Source of the DNA: an uncultured Clostridia bacterium
Lineage (GTDB): Bacteria > Bacillota > Clostridia > Oscillospirales > Oscillospiraceae
DNA: 64,000 nucleotides
Direction: 5' to 3'
Assembly (NCBI GenBank): GCA_946186375.1
Contig: CAMHMZ010000002.1
Coordinates: forward strand, 62,001-126,000
Made by a program: the position numbers and the translations under genes. Shown here piece by piece: positions 38,631 through 48,494 of this stretch. Under the pieces are notes generated by a model. That model saw nothing but the letters and a program-made list of their open reading frames with translations, made no database searches and was not told the DNA's origin. Numbering within the stretch: the first letter of the stretch is position 1; every line of letters starts with the position of its first letter.

Positions 38631-39944
38631 TTACCAGGTGATGTCGGACTCGAGGTGAGCCTGCGCATCGGCCAGGCCCTGCTCCACGGTCTTCGTGCCG
38701 GCGATGATGTTGCTCATCTCCGTGCCGATGATCTCATACATTTCGGGCCACTGGGGGATGACCGGACGGTACTTGCCGTTCTCGAGAGCAGCGCAGACGA
38801 CCTTGAACTCGGGGTGGGCCGCCAGAACTTCCTCGTTCTGCAGAGCGGAGTAGCGGCAGGGCACGCCGCCGTCGGGAACCGTGCTGAGCTGCACGTCCTT
38901 ATCCATGATGTAGCTCAGGAGCTTCGCAGCAAGCTCGGGGTGCGTGGTGTTGGCCGGCACGCCGACGGTCCAGATGCCGTAGACGTTGGCGAGATGAGCC
39001 TCGTCGCCCTCGTGAGCAACGCCGGTGATGGCGCCGTACTCAGAGCCGGTATTCTCGGGAGACCACCAGCCGGGCCAGCCGATGCCCATGGCGCCGGCGC
39101 CGCTCTCGATGGTAGCCTTCAGGTCATCACGGACCTCGGCGTCGCCGGTGGCGATCAGCTCGAGATAGAAGTCCATGGCAGCCTTGAACTCGGGGGTGTT
39201 CACGCTGGGAGCGCCGTTGTCGTCAAGGACCCAGCCGCCGAAGCTGAGCAGGATGGGCAGGAAGTCGGTGACATAGTTGCTGTTGGAGTCGCCGCGGTAG
39301 ATGAAGCCCTTCTTGCCGGCGTCCTGCGCGGCCTTGCAGATCTTCAGCATGTCGTCCATGTTGGCGATGGTGTCGCCGGTGTAGCCGGCAGCCTCAACCA
39401 GAGCCTTGTTGTACAGCAGGACCGTCACGTTCCCGTAGTAGGGAGCGAAGTAGGTCTGGCCGTCGATGACGCAGACGGCGGTGGTGGCGGGGATGATGTC
39501 GTCGTCCAGCGCATAGCCGAGCTCGGTCAGGTTGGCCATGACGCCGTTGCTGGCGAAGTCGGCCGTCCAGGAGCCGTCGACCATGACGAGGTCATAGGTA
39601 CCGGCAGCGTTGATGGCGTCCATCGCGATGTTGTTGCGCAGATCCGCCTCGTCGAGCTTGAGAACTTCGATGGAGACATTGTTCTCCGCCTCAAACGCGG
39701 GCAGGCACTTCTCGATGACGTCGGCATAGGTGCCGCTGCGCAGAGCGATCGTCATCTTGACAGCCTCGGCAGGAGCCTCGGCAGGAGCTTCGGCAGGGGC
39801 CTCGGCGGGAGCTTCGGCAGGAGCCTCGGCGGGGGCTTCGGCGGGAGCCTCAGCAGGGGCTTCGGCAGGGGCGGCCTGCTGACCGCAGGCAGCGAGAGCG
39901 AAGACCATGGCAAGCGCCAGAAGCAGGGCAAGCAGCTTTTTCAT
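38631..39944 (-). CDS. Extracellular sugar-binding lipoprotein with N-terminal (AEAP)n linker
   Basis: MKKLLALLLALAMVFALAACGQ; about ten PAEA repeats; SBP1 fold sequence. Confidence 0.93.
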   Translation of the reverse strand: MKKLLALLLALAMVFALAACGQQAAPAEAPAEAPAEAPAEAPAEAPAEAPAEAPAEAPAEAVKMTIALRSGTYADVIEKCLPAFEAENNVSIEVLKLDEADLRNNIAMDAINAAGTYDLVMVDGSWTADFASNGVMANLTELGYALDDDIIPATTAVCVIDGQTYFAPYYGNVTVLLYNKALVEAAGYTGDTIANMDDMLKICKAAQDAGKKGFIYRGDSNSNYVTDFLPILLSFGGWVLDDNGAPSVNTPEFKAAMDFYLELIATGDAEVRDDLKATIESGAGAMGIGWPGWWSPENTGSEYGAITGVAHEGDEAHLANVYGIWTVGVPANTTHPELAAKLLSYIMDKDVQLSTVPDGGVPCRYSALQNEEVLAAHPEFKVVCAALENGKYRPVIPQWPEMYEIIGTEMSNIIAGTKTVEQGLADAQAHLESDITW

Positions 39945-39973
39945 GTGTTTTCCTCCTGATTTAAAATATTCTG

Positions 39974-40810
39974 TTATCCTTTCACAGCACCGCTTGACAA
40001 ACCGGAGATCAAGTAGTTCTGTGCAAAGATCACAAACAAGGTGATGGGGATGACGGAGATGACGCCGCCCGCGGCCACAAGGCCGAAGTTCGTCGCGGCG
40101 TCGTCCGCGCTCAGCAGCGCCAGCGCCAGCGGGATCGTGCTGTTGGCGGGGCTGCGCGTGAAGATGACCGTGTAGGTGTATTCATTCCAGGCGTACATGA
40201 ACGAGAGCATGGCGACGGCCGCGATGCCGGGCAGGACCAGCGGCAGGACGATGCGCGTGAACATCTTCCATTCACTCGCGCCGTCGACCTTGGCGCTCTC
40301 CTCCACCTCCTCGGGCAGATCCTGGAAGAAGCTGATGAGGAACCAGATGATGAGCGGGACGTTGATGAGGACACAAGCCAGCATGACGGGCAGCTTCGTG
40401 TTGAGGATGCCGATCTTGTTGAACATGATGTAGAGCGGGATCGTGAAGGCCACCGGCGGCAGCACACGCACCAGCAGCACCCAGTAGGTCAGCGGACGCT
40501 TGAGCCCGAAGCGGAAGCGGCGGCGCGCCAGGATATAGGCGCAGCAGATGCCGACCACCAGCGAAATGACGAGCGAGCCGAGCGTCGTCTGCAGGCTGTT
40601 GACGATCGCCGTGCCGAAGCCCTTTGAGGCAAAGAGCTCCTTGAAGTGCACGAGCGTCAGCCCGCGCGGGATGAGCGAAATGGAACCGACCATTTCGTTC
40701 GACACGCGAAAGCCCATCACGAGCAGCCAATAGATCGGGAAAAGCGCAATGATCAGCAAAAGCGCCACGCCGATCCATTTTGCGATCCGGATCCCCAGTT
40801 TTTCCTTCAT
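39974..40810 (-). CDS. Carbohydrate ABC transporter permease (MalG-like)
   Basis: ESAKVDGASEWKMFTRIVLPLVLPGIAAVAMLSFMYAWNEYTY. Confidence 0.93.
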   Translation of the reverse strand: MKEKLGIRIAKWIGVALLLIIALFPIYWLLVMGFRVSNEMVGSISLIPRGLTLVHFKELFASKGFGTAIVNSLQTTLGSLVISLVVGICCAYILARRRFRFGLKRPLTYWVLLVRVLPPVAFTIPLYIMFNKIGILNTKLPVMLACVLINVPLIIWFLISFFQDLPEEVEESAKVDGASEWKMFTRIVLPLVLPGIAAVAMLSFMYAWNEYTYTVIFTRSPANSTIPLALALLSADDAATNFGLVAAGGVISVIPITLFVIFAQNYLISGLSSGAVKG

Positions 40811-40823
40811 GGATGTCCCTCCC

Positions 40824-41822
40824 TTACGTTGACCGGCGGACGATCAGCTCCGTCGGAACGGTAGACAACAATTCGATATCCTTTTCCCCGTGCAGCAGCG
40901 CCGTCAGGCGCTCCACGCACAGCTCCCCCATCCGCCTGCAGTCGACATGCACGCTCGTCAGCTCCGGCTCCAGCAGCGGACAGATGGACGAATCGTCAAA
41001 ACCGACGACGGCCAGATCCTGTGGGATCCGCAGGCCGAGCCTGCGCGCCGCCTTATAAGCCCCGGCGGCAGCGACGTCGTTGATACAGAAGAGAGCTGTC
41101 GGTCTCTCCTCCGCGCTGCGCAGCAGCTCCTCCGCGGCGGCCTCGGTGCTCTCCACGTTCGCCTCGCACATTCTGATCGACGCAGGACTGACCTCCAGGC
41201 CGCACGAGCGCATACCGTCAACAAAAGCATGATAACGCTCGCTCATGACATAGGCGTTGACCCGCCCGGCCAGCATGGCGATTTTTTTATGACCGCGTGC
41301 TGCGAGATGCCCGATCACCTGTTCTACACCGGAAGCCTCGTCCGCCACGACGCTCGGCAGCTCCGCCCCGGCTACACGGTTATTCACCAGCACGACCGCA
41401 ACCTTGCGCGCCTGGAATTCGGAGATGAGCGCGGGCTCGGCCGTGCCGCCGAGGATAACGCCCTCGATCTGCTTGCTCTCGGCCGCGCTCACCGTCAGCC
41501 GCCAGTCCTCCGCCGTAGAGACGAGGAGCTGATGCTCGGCCCGGTTGGCCGCGCGCATGATGCCCTCGCAGATCCCGGCATAGAATTCGTCCAGGATCGT
41601 CGCGCCCTTTTTGCAGATGATGTAGGCGATGCGGTCTGTCCGCTGACGGGCCATGGCGCGGGCGATCGCGTTTGGCGAATAGTTCAGCACCGCAGCGGCG
41701 TCGTAGACCTTGCGCCGCGTGCTCTCCTTCACGCGATCCGGCTCAGAAAAGGTTCGGGAAACCGTGGCCGTTGACACGCCGGAGAGACGGGACACATCAT
41801 AAATTGTCGGTGAAGACGCCAT
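40824..41822 (-). CDS. LacI family transcriptional regulator
   Basis: PTIYDVSRLSGVSTATVSRTFSEPDRVKESTRRKVYDAAAVLNYSPNAIARAMA. Confidence 0.95.
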   Translation of the reverse strand: MASSPTIYDVSRLSGVSTATVSRTFSEPDRVKESTRRKVYDAAAVLNYSPNAIARAMARQRTDRIAYIICKKGATILDEFYAGICEGIMRAANRAEHQLLVSTAEDWRLTVSAAESKQIEGVILGGTAEPALISEFQARKVAVVLVNNRVAGAELPSVVADEASGVEQVIGHLAARGHKKIAMLAGRVNAYVMSERYHAFVDGMRSCGLEVSPASIRMCEANVESTEAAAEELLRSAEERPTALFCINDVAAAGAYKAARRLGLRIPQDLAVVGFDDSSICPLLEPELTSVHVDCRRMGELCVERLTALLHGEKDIELLSTVPTELIVRRST

Positions 41823-41849
41823 TCCCTGCCTCCCGCGGGCGCTTAATCA

Positions 41850-41863
41850 TGTAAGCGGTTACA
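41850..41863. promoter_or_regulatory. LacI/CcpA-type operator
   Basis: TGTAAGCGGTTACA, 28 bp upstream of the lacI-type gene; fits TGNAANCGNTNNCA. Confidence 0.7.
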
Positions 41864-42000
41864 AAATCAAGCCTGTCTTTTAAGCTACTGTTTGTATTAT
41901 TTGAATAAAGAATACCATTCTTTTCACGATCTCGCAATACATTCTTAAAAACTTTGTACAATTAGTGCAAAGCAGCCTCTCTTTTATGGTCACTTTGACA

Positions 42001-42015
42001 TGGTAAGCGCTTTCA
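42001..42015. promoter_or_regulatory. Second LacI-type operator-like site
   Basis: TGGTAAGCGCTTTCA (opposite strand TGAAAGCGCTTACCA). Confidence 0.5.
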
Positions 42016-42066
42016 TTTTTCGTGCTGTTCACGCCTGCCTCGCGGAAAGTCTGTCTCGCATACGAA

Positions 42067-42100
42067 AAGAGACGGGATCCGAAGGACCGGATCCCGTCTC
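42067..42100 (-). terminator. Terminator of the downstream membrane-protein gene
   Basis: GAGACGGGATCC-GAAGGACC-GGATCCCGTCTC, TTTT on the minus strand. Confidence 0.75.
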
Positions 42101-42123
42101 TGCAGCGGCATGATTTTTTCTCG

Positions 42124-42900
42124 TCACAGGGGCATATAGGTAAAGAGCAGGAAGTTGCCGAGCTCACCCGCCAGGTTGCCATAGACGATATAGCGGGCGG
42201 TGCGATTGCGATCCTGTTCGTTGACAAGCAGGATCAGCGCCACAAATTCCGCGACGACCAGCAGGAAGCAGAACATAAAATAGAAGGCCGAATTCATGGG
42301 ATTAAAGTTGATCCAGCCGTTTGTCCAGACCGCCTGCAGGCCGAGGATGACGAGGTTTATCAGCGCAAAACGCAGCCAGCTCTTCTTTAAGCGATAGCCC
42401 ATGAGCCAGAAGACGAGGCTTTTGACGGCAAGCAGGAGCAGCACGCGCAGCCCGATCAGCAGCGGCGCGCGCCAGGGTGCAAAGCCACGGGTCATCTTGC
42501 CGGAGTTATAATAGAGCGTGATATAATCGTTGAGATCGTGCTCGCTCACAAGCTCCGTCGGGAATGGGATCCTGCGGCTCTCGCCGCCGCTGATGAATTC
42601 GATCTCCGTGTCCTGCAGGTCGTAGGCGTTGCCGTACCAGCGAGTGAGCTCCCAGGCCGCCTCCCGGCGAAAGCGATAGGCAGTCTCCCACAGACGCCGC
42701 TCCGGCTCGAGCACCACCATGGCGCTCCCCTCTTCCTTGACGATATGGAAGACGATCTGCAGATCCTGCGGCGCGCCGTAGACGATCATGGTCAGAGCGG
42801 GCGGAAGATAGGGGCCGATCGCATAGGCCTGCGCGGACGGCCCGGTCAGAAACAGCACGGCCACAAGCAGCAGCACGAGCAGCTTTTTCAGTTTTTCCAT
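42124..42900 (-). CDS. Membrane protein of unknown function with signal peptide
   Basis: MEKLKKLLVLLLVAVLFLTGPSAQAYAIGPYLPPALTMIV; C-terminal TM helices. Confidence 0.7.
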   Translation of the reverse strand: MEKLKKLLVLLLVAVLFLTGPSAQAYAIGPYLPPALTMIVYGAPQDLQIVFHIVKEEGSAMVVLEPERRLWETAYRFRREAAWELTRWYGNAYDLQDTEIEFISGGESRRIPFPTELVSEHDLNDYITLYYNSGKMTRGFAPWRAPLLIGLRVLLLLAVKSLVFWLMGYRLKKSWLRFALINLVILGLQAVWTNGWINFNPMNSAFYFMFCFLLVVAEFVALILLVNEQDRNRTARYIVYGNLAGELGNFLLFTYMPL

Positions 42901-42977
42901 CGTTCCCTCTCCCCTTTCATTAAACAAGTCAATCGTATCACGACTTCCGTATCCTGTCAACAAAAGCTGTTTCTTCG

Positions 42978-43016
42978 CAAACAGCAAGACCCCGGGCCAA
43001 AGCCCGGGGTCTTGAA
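42978..43016 (-). terminator. Terminator-like hairpin
   Basis: CAAGACCCCGGGCCAAAGCCCGGGGTCTTG. Confidence 0.65.
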
Positions 43017-43028
43017 AAGTGGTTCGAT

Positions 43029-43727
43029 TTACTTGGAAACAGCGGTGGTGTGGAGGTTGGGTCCGTTGTACCAGTAGAGGTAGCCGGTCAGATCCACGAC
43101 GTCGCCGACCTGCAGCGCCTCGACGGCCTTGTACACGTCGGTGTCGTTGCCGCGGAGGTAGAACTCCACGCAGAATTCATAGGTCTGCCCGTTGAGGGTG
43201 GCCTTGAAGTAGAGGTCGTCGGTCTTGCCCTCGGGATCCTTGTAAGCGAAGGCGGCGCCGGACTCATCATAGGCCTCGATGGTCACGCCCTTGAAGGTGA
43301 CGAGCTGGTTCTGGAAATTGACCATGTCGTCGGTGCCCCAGGCGGCGGTGGCGTCCACAGGCTCGGCAATGTAGCTGTCGCCCTTGACGAGTTCGAAGGT
43401 CGCGTCGACGATCTCGACCTCACCGGACCACTCGCCCTTGGTGCCGGTGACCAGGATCTTCTGACCGGGAACGAGCTTGGCAGCGTCTTCCTCGGAGCAG
43501 GCCATGTTGTAGATGAAGTAGGCGCCGTCCTTGGAAGCGGCATAGACGGTGATCTGGTTGTCCCACCAGGACTGGTGATCCTGCACATAGGTCTCGACGA
43601 CGACGGGCTCATCCACGGCGGCGGCCATGAACTCGTCGTGGCTCATCGCCTTGGTCTTGCCCTGTCCGCAGGCAGCCAGCGCAAAGATCATGCAAAGGGC
43701 CAGAAGCAGCGCAAAGAACTTTTTCAT
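43029..43727 (-). CDS. Lipoprotein, possible OB-fold-like domains
   Basis: MKKFFALLLALCMIFALAACGQG; alternating-strand sequence such as KLVPGQKILVTGTKGEWSGEVEIVDATFEL. Confidence 0.65.
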   Translation of the reverse strand: MKKFFALLLALCMIFALAACGQGKTKAMSHDEFMAAAVDEPVVVETYVQDHQSWWDNQITVYAASKDGAYFIYNMACSEEDAAKLVPGQKILVTGTKGEWSGEVEIVDATFELVKGDSYIAEPVDATAAWGTDDMVNFQNQLVTFKGVTIEAYDESGAAFAYKDPEGKTDDLYFKATLNGQTYEFCVEFYLRGNDTDVYKAVEALQVGDVVDLTGYLYWYNGPNLHTTAVSK

Positions 43728-43815
43728 TTTCATTCTCCTCAAAAAATATAGTATGCTCTGTTCGGTTTTCCCACAAAGAACACCAGTCACATTATAGCGG
43801 CCTTTTCGGCACAAA

Positions 43816-45435
43816 TCAAGAGCCGCGCTGCTTTTTTGTCTGTTTCTTTTTTATCAGGCCGCGCAGCGCGAACAGGCCGATCAGCGTCCAGATGGATACG
43901 AGAGAGATCAGCAGCGCCCGGGATCCGGCGGGCAGCGCCCCGGGATTGACGCCGTTTTCAAGGCGGTAGAGGGAGATCACTTCCTTGTAAAGCGAGTCCA
44001 TGTAGGCCTCATCCACGGTCGTCTTGCGGCGCACCGCCTTGTTCACGTTCTCGATGAGCTGCCCGGCCGCGTCGCGCACGGAGGTCGAGCCGTTGAAGAC
44101 CGGGGTAACGAAGGTGTTTTCGGTGTTGGCCATCAGAAGCTCGGAGGCCTCGATCTTCACGCGGTAGTGCGCGTCGTTGTCCTCGCCGCTGCGGCTGAGA
44201 TAATCCCGATAGCCCGCGTCCTCCTGCGCCTTGCGCGTGACGGGGACATAGCCCTCCGTCTCGGCATAGGCGATCTGGACGTCATTCGTCAGCAGGTACT
44301 GCGTGAAGAGCCAGGAGGCCAGCACCTCCTGCGGATCCTTCTTGTTGAAGATACAGACGCTCGGCCCCTGCGAGATCATCAGCGGGTGCTCCGTGTCATA
44401 CTGCGGGATCGGCAGGACGGCGGTCTCGAAGTTTACGACCTGGTCGGGCGGGATGTCCACCAGCGGGGCGTCGGAGCCCATCCAGGTGGCGCCCGCCGTG
44501 GAGTCCACCGCGAAGATGCACTGCCCGGCATTGAGGAAATTGGCCGGATAGCTGATGTGCTTGAAGGTGTCGAAGGCGCCGGACTTGACATGCTCCGCGA
44601 TTGTAAAGAGGATCTCGCGCGTCGTATCGTTGAAGAGGAGCACCGTCCCGTCCTCCGTCGAGTAGCCCGCGCCGCGCTGCCGGAGCATCTGGATCATCAT
44701 GTTGTCGGTAGATTTATAGATGAAGGGGATCATGACCTTCTGGCCGTTGACCAGATAGGTGCCGTCGGCATTTTTCGCCATGGCCGCCTCCGAGACCTCC
44801 CACACGAAGTCCCAGGTCAGCACGTCCGGCAGCTCATAGCCCAGCGCTTCGACGAAGGTTTTGTTGACATAGCAGGCCTCCGTGGAGCGCATATAGGGCA
44901 CGGCGTAGTGCAGGCCGTCCAGCACGCATTCGGACAGAAATTCCGGGACGAGCTCGTCCTGGCGGGGCGATTCGTATTTGAGCTCGCTCCCGCCGAGGCC
45001 GTATTTTGCGTCGGCAAAGAAGCCGTCGAGCGGCACGACCACATTCTGCCCGGTCATGTAGGTGGCGATATGGTCGGGGTAGGTCACGCAGACATTCGGC
45101 GTCGTGTCCGTGGCGATGTTCGTGATGACGTCGTTGTAGATCCGGCCGTAGTCCGTGTACAGGCGCAACTTCACCGTGACGTTCGGATAGAGCTTCTGGA
45201 AGTCCTCGATCGCCTTCTGGTAGATGGCGATCTGGGTCTTGTTGGTGTCGTTCTTGGCCCAGAAGCTGATTTCAAGCTTTTTGCTTTCATCAAAGCTCTC
45301 CGGCACGGCGGGCAGCTCCGCCGTTTCGCCCGCCGCGTCGGTCTCCTGCACGAGCCGCCCGTGACAGCCGCTGAGCAGGGAGAGCGCCATCGTGAGCAGA
45401 AGCAGCAGAACGATGGGTTTACAGATTTTTTTCAT
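43816..45435 (-). CDS. Extracellular solute-binding lipoprotein with C-terminal TM helix
   Basis: Lipobox LLSGCHG; SBP1-like body; C-terminal ALLISLVSIWTLIGLFALRGLIKKKQTKKQ. Confidence 0.85.
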   Translation of the reverse strand: MKKICKPIVLLLLLTMALSLLSGCHGRLVQETDAAGETAELPAVPESFDESKKLEISFWAKNDTNKTQIAIYQKAIEDFQKLYPNVTVKLRLYTDYGRIYNDVITNIATDTTPNVCVTYPDHIATYMTGQNVVVPLDGFFADAKYGLGGSELKYESPRQDELVPEFLSECVLDGLHYAVPYMRSTEACYVNKTFVEALGYELPDVLTWDFVWEVSEAAMAKNADGTYLVNGQKVMIPFIYKSTDNMMIQMLRQRGAGYSTEDGTVLLFNDTTREILFTIAEHVKSGAFDTFKHISYPANFLNAGQCIFAVDSTAGATWMGSDAPLVDIPPDQVVNFETAVLPIPQYDTEHPLMISQGPSVCIFNKKDPQEVLASWLFTQYLLTNDVQIAYAETEGYVPVTRKAQEDAGYRDYLSRSGEDNDAHYRVKIEASELLMANTENTFVTPVFNGSTSVRDAAGQLIENVNKAVRRKTTVDEAYMDSLYKEVISLYRLENGVNPGALPAGSRALLISLVSIWTLIGLFALRGLIKKKQTKKQRGS

Positions 45436-46295
45436 CCCTTGGTGCCTCCTCTCGAGACGCCGGCCATGATCTTGTTGCGGAAGATCAGGAACAGCACGAT
45501 CAGCGGCACGCTCACCACGACGACGGCGGCCATCATGGCCGGCACGTTCTCGCGGCCGAAGCCGTTTTCACGCAGCTCCTGGATGCCGTTGGAGACGAGG
45601 AAGTACGCGGCGTCGTCCGTGATGAGACGGGGCCAGACGTAGGAGTTCCAGCACTCGATGATCTTGAGGATGATGACCGTGACGACGGTCGGGCGGCAGA
45701 TGGGGAGCATAACCTTGAAAAGATACTTGAGGTCGCTCGTGCCGTCTACCTTGGCCGCCTTGTACAGCTCATCCGGGATCTGCTCGAAGTTTTCCTTGAG
45801 CAGGTAGATATAGAAGACGCTCGTCACCGAGGGTAGGATGAGGCCCCAGAAGGTGTTGCGCATGTCCCAGTTCGTGATGGTGACGAAGTTCGTGATGACG
45901 ACGAGCTCGTTCGGGATCATCATCAGCGCCAGAAACAGCGAGAACAGCAGGTTCTTGCCGCGGAAATTGAGCCTCGCAAAGGCATAGGCCGCGAAGATGA
46001 TGACGCAGAGCATGAGCCCGGTCGTAGCCAGGGTGAAGATGATGGTGTTGGTAAAGTAGCGCGCCAGCGGCACCTCGGTAAAGGCGGTGACATAGTTTTC
46101 CGCCGTGGGCGCGAGGGTGAAGAGCGCGGGCGTGCGCTCGGCGTTGTAGGCGCTGTAGCTCTTGATGGAGCTGAGGAGCATCCAGTAAAACGGGAAGAGG
46201 ACGATCAGCGCCCAGATGCTCAGAAGCACGTAGGTCACGGTTTTGCGCACGCGCTCGCCGGTCCTGGCCCGGCGTTCGACGATCTCATAATCCAT
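45432..46295 (-). CDS. Carbohydrate ABC transporter permease (MalG-like)
   Basis: KAAKVDGTSDLKYLFKVMLPICRPTVVTVIILKIIECWNSYVWPRL. Confidence 0.93.
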   Translation of the reverse strand: MDYEIVERRARTGERVRKTVTYVLLSIWALIVLFPFYWMLLSSIKSYSAYNAERTPALFTLAPTAENYVTAFTEVPLARYFTNTIIFTLATTGLMLCVIIFAAYAFARLNFRGKNLLFSLFLALMMIPNELVVITNFVTITNWDMRNTFWGLILPSVTSVFYIYLLKENFEQIPDELYKAAKVDGTSDLKYLFKVMLPICRPTVVTVIILKIIECWNSYVWPRLITDDAAYFLVSNGIQELRENGFGRENVPAMMAAVVVVSVPLIVLFLIFRNKIMAGVSRGGTKG

Positions 46296-46308
46296 GCTGC
46301 GCACCTCC

Positions 46309-47196
46309 TTACAGCGTGTTCTTGCGGCTGATCATCAGATTGATCACCGTGATCGTAAACACGATGACAAAGAGGATCAGCGCCGCGGCGGACGCGTAGG
46401 ACGGGTAGCCGCCGCTGTTGCCGTAGAGCATATCGTAGACATAGCCGACGATGGTGTTCATGCCCGCCACGTTCAGATCCGTGCCGAAGATGGCGACCTC
46501 GTCCGAATAGGCCTTGAAGGCACCGATGAAGCCGGTGATGACGAGGTAGAAGATCATCGGGGAGATCATCGGCAGCGTGATGCGCGTGAAGATGCGCCAG
46601 CGGCTCGTCCCGTCGACCCGGGCGGCGTTGTAGTAGTCCTGGTTGACCGAGGCCAGCGCGCTTGTGAGGATGAGGATCTTGAAGGGCATGACGACCCAGA
46701 CCGTGTACAGGCACATCACCAGCATCTTTGCCCAGTAGGGGCCGTCGATAAAGTCCACCGACTGGCCGCCGAAGGCGTTGATGAGGAGGTTGATGAGGCC
46801 GTCGGAATAGGCGGTCTTCTTGAAGAGGATCATGAACACGAGGCCGACGGCCAGGGTGTTCGTGACGTAGGGCAGGAAGAAGACGGTCTGATAGAGCTTG
46901 CGCAGGGGCTTGATGGAGTTGAGCCCCAGCGAGATCAGCAGCGCCAGCCCCGTCGAGAGCGGCACCGTGATGATGACAAGGATAAAGGTGTTCTTCACCG
47001 CCTGCAGGAAATAGGGGTCGCGCAGGACATAGCGGTAGTTATACAGGCCGTAGCCTGTGAAGGTCTGCGAAGCGAAGTTGAATTTCTCCTCGACGGAATA
47101 GATCAGCACGTCGAAGAGCGGATAGACCATGAAAACGCCCAGAAAGGCGATGGCCGGCAGCAGATACAGCCAGGCCCGGTTGTTCCTGTTTTCCAT
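46309..47196 (-). CDS. Sugar ABC transporter permease (MalF-like)
   Basis: NAARVDGTSRWRIFTRITLPMISPMIFYLVITGFIGAFKAY. Confidence 0.93.
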   Translation of the reverse strand: MENRNNRAWLYLLPAIAFLGVFMVYPLFDVLIYSVEEKFNFASQTFTGYGLYNYRYVLRDPYFLQAVKNTFILVIITVPLSTGLALLISLGLNSIKPLRKLYQTVFFLPYVTNTLAVGLVFMILFKKTAYSDGLINLLINAFGGQSVDFIDGPYWAKMLVMCLYTVWVVMPFKILILTSALASVNQDYYNAARVDGTSRWRIFTRITLPMISPMIFYLVITGFIGAFKAYSDEVAIFGTDLNVAGMNTIVGYVYDMLYGNSGGYPSYASAAALILFVIVFTITVINLMISRKNTL

Positions 47197-47199
47197 GGC

Positions 47200-48303
47200 T
47201 CAGGCCTCCGCGTCGAAGGGGATGCGCTCCTGTGTCGTGTGGTCAAAGAGGAAGACCTTGGCGCTCTTGAGGCGGAAACGCACGTGCTCCGGCGAGCCGG
47301 AAGGCCTGTCCTCCGAGGGGATGATCGCGCGGAGATTGGCGCTGACGCGCGCGGGGTGCTCGAAGACGATGCTCGTGTCGCGCCCCATGACCTCGATCTG
47401 ACGGAGCGCGCAGGAAAAGGCGCCCGCTTCGTCGAGCTGGAAGCCCTCGGGGCGCACCGCGGCATACACCGCCCCGTCCGGCGCGCCGGGAACGGAGAGC
47501 ACGCTCTCGCCGCCGATGAGGAGCTGACCGCCCTCCACCTCGCCCTCGAAGACGTTGATGGGCGGCGTGCCCAGAAACTCCGCCACGAAGCGGTTGACCG
47601 GGCTGTCATACACGTCCTGGGGCTTGCCGATCTGCTGCACGACGCCGTCCTTCATGACGACGATCATGTCGGAGATGCTCATGGCCTCCTCCTGGTCGTG
47701 GGTGACGAAGATGGTGGTGATGCCGGTCTCGCGCTGGATGCGCCGGATCTCCTCGCGGGTCTGCAGGCGCAGCCGCGCGTCAAGGTTTGAGAGCGGCTCG
47801 TCCAGCAGAAGGACGCGCGGGCGCTTGACCAGGGCACGGGCGATCGCCACGCGCTGCTGCTGGCCGCCGGACATCTCGCCGGGCTTGCGCTCCATGAGCT
47901 TGTCGATCTGGACGAGGCGTGCCGCCTCGAGCGCCTTGGCCTCCATCTCCTCCTTGGAGGGGCGGTCTTTTCCCTTGAGGTTTTGCAGCGGGAAAAGGAT
48001 GTTCTGCCGCACGGTCATGTGCGGATAGAGCGCGTAGTTCTGGAACACGAGGCCGACGCCGCGGTTTTCCGGAGGCAAAGCGGTCACGTCGTCCTCGCCG
48101 AAGAGGATCTTGCCCTCGGTGGGCTTCTCCAGACCGCTGATGAGGTTGAGCGTGGTGCTCTTGCCGCAGCCGGAGGGCCCCAGCAGGCCGATCAGCTTGC
48201 CGTCCGGGATCTCGAAATCGAAGTCGTTGACGGCGATGACGTCCTCGCCCTTTTTGTTGCGGCTCGGAAACTTCTTTGTCAGATGCTGCAGGACAACTTT
48301 CAT
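47200..48303 (-). CDS. Carbohydrate ABC transporter ATPase (UgpC/MsmX-like)
   Basis: LLGPSGCGKSTTLNLISGLE; MSGGQQQRVAIARALVKRPRVLLLDEPLSNLDARLR; C-terminal TOBE-like region. Confidence 0.94.
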   Translation of the reverse strand: MKVVLQHLTKKFPSRNKKGEDVIAVNDFDFEIPDGKLIGLLGPSGCGKSTTLNLISGLEKPTEGKILFGEDDVTALPPENRGVGLVFQNYALYPHMTVRQNILFPLQNLKGKDRPSKEEMEAKALEAARLVQIDKLMERKPGEMSGGQQQRVAIARALVKRPRVLLLDEPLSNLDARLRLQTREEIRRIQRETGITTIFVTHDQEEAMSISDMIVVMKDGVVQQIGKPQDVYDSPVNRFVAEFLGTPPINVFEGEVEGGQLLIGGESVLSVPGAPDGAVYAAVRPEGFQLDEAGAFSCALRQIEVMGRDTSIVFEHPARVSANLRAIIPSEDRPSGSPEHVRFRLKSAKVFLFDHTTQERIPFDAEA

Positions 48304-48494
48304 ATGCCTCTCCCCTTTTCTTTTGTGCCGGGCAAAACTTGAGTACGCTGGTTCTATTTTACATGATGACGCGCCCGCGGTCAATGCCGTTGCGCCGCTG
48401 CGCTGCCAAAAAATCTGACGAAAGGTGGAATTTTCTCTTGCAAGCGGCTGCGCTCTGCGGTATAATGCGCAGGCTCTCAGGAGGAACACCGTCC

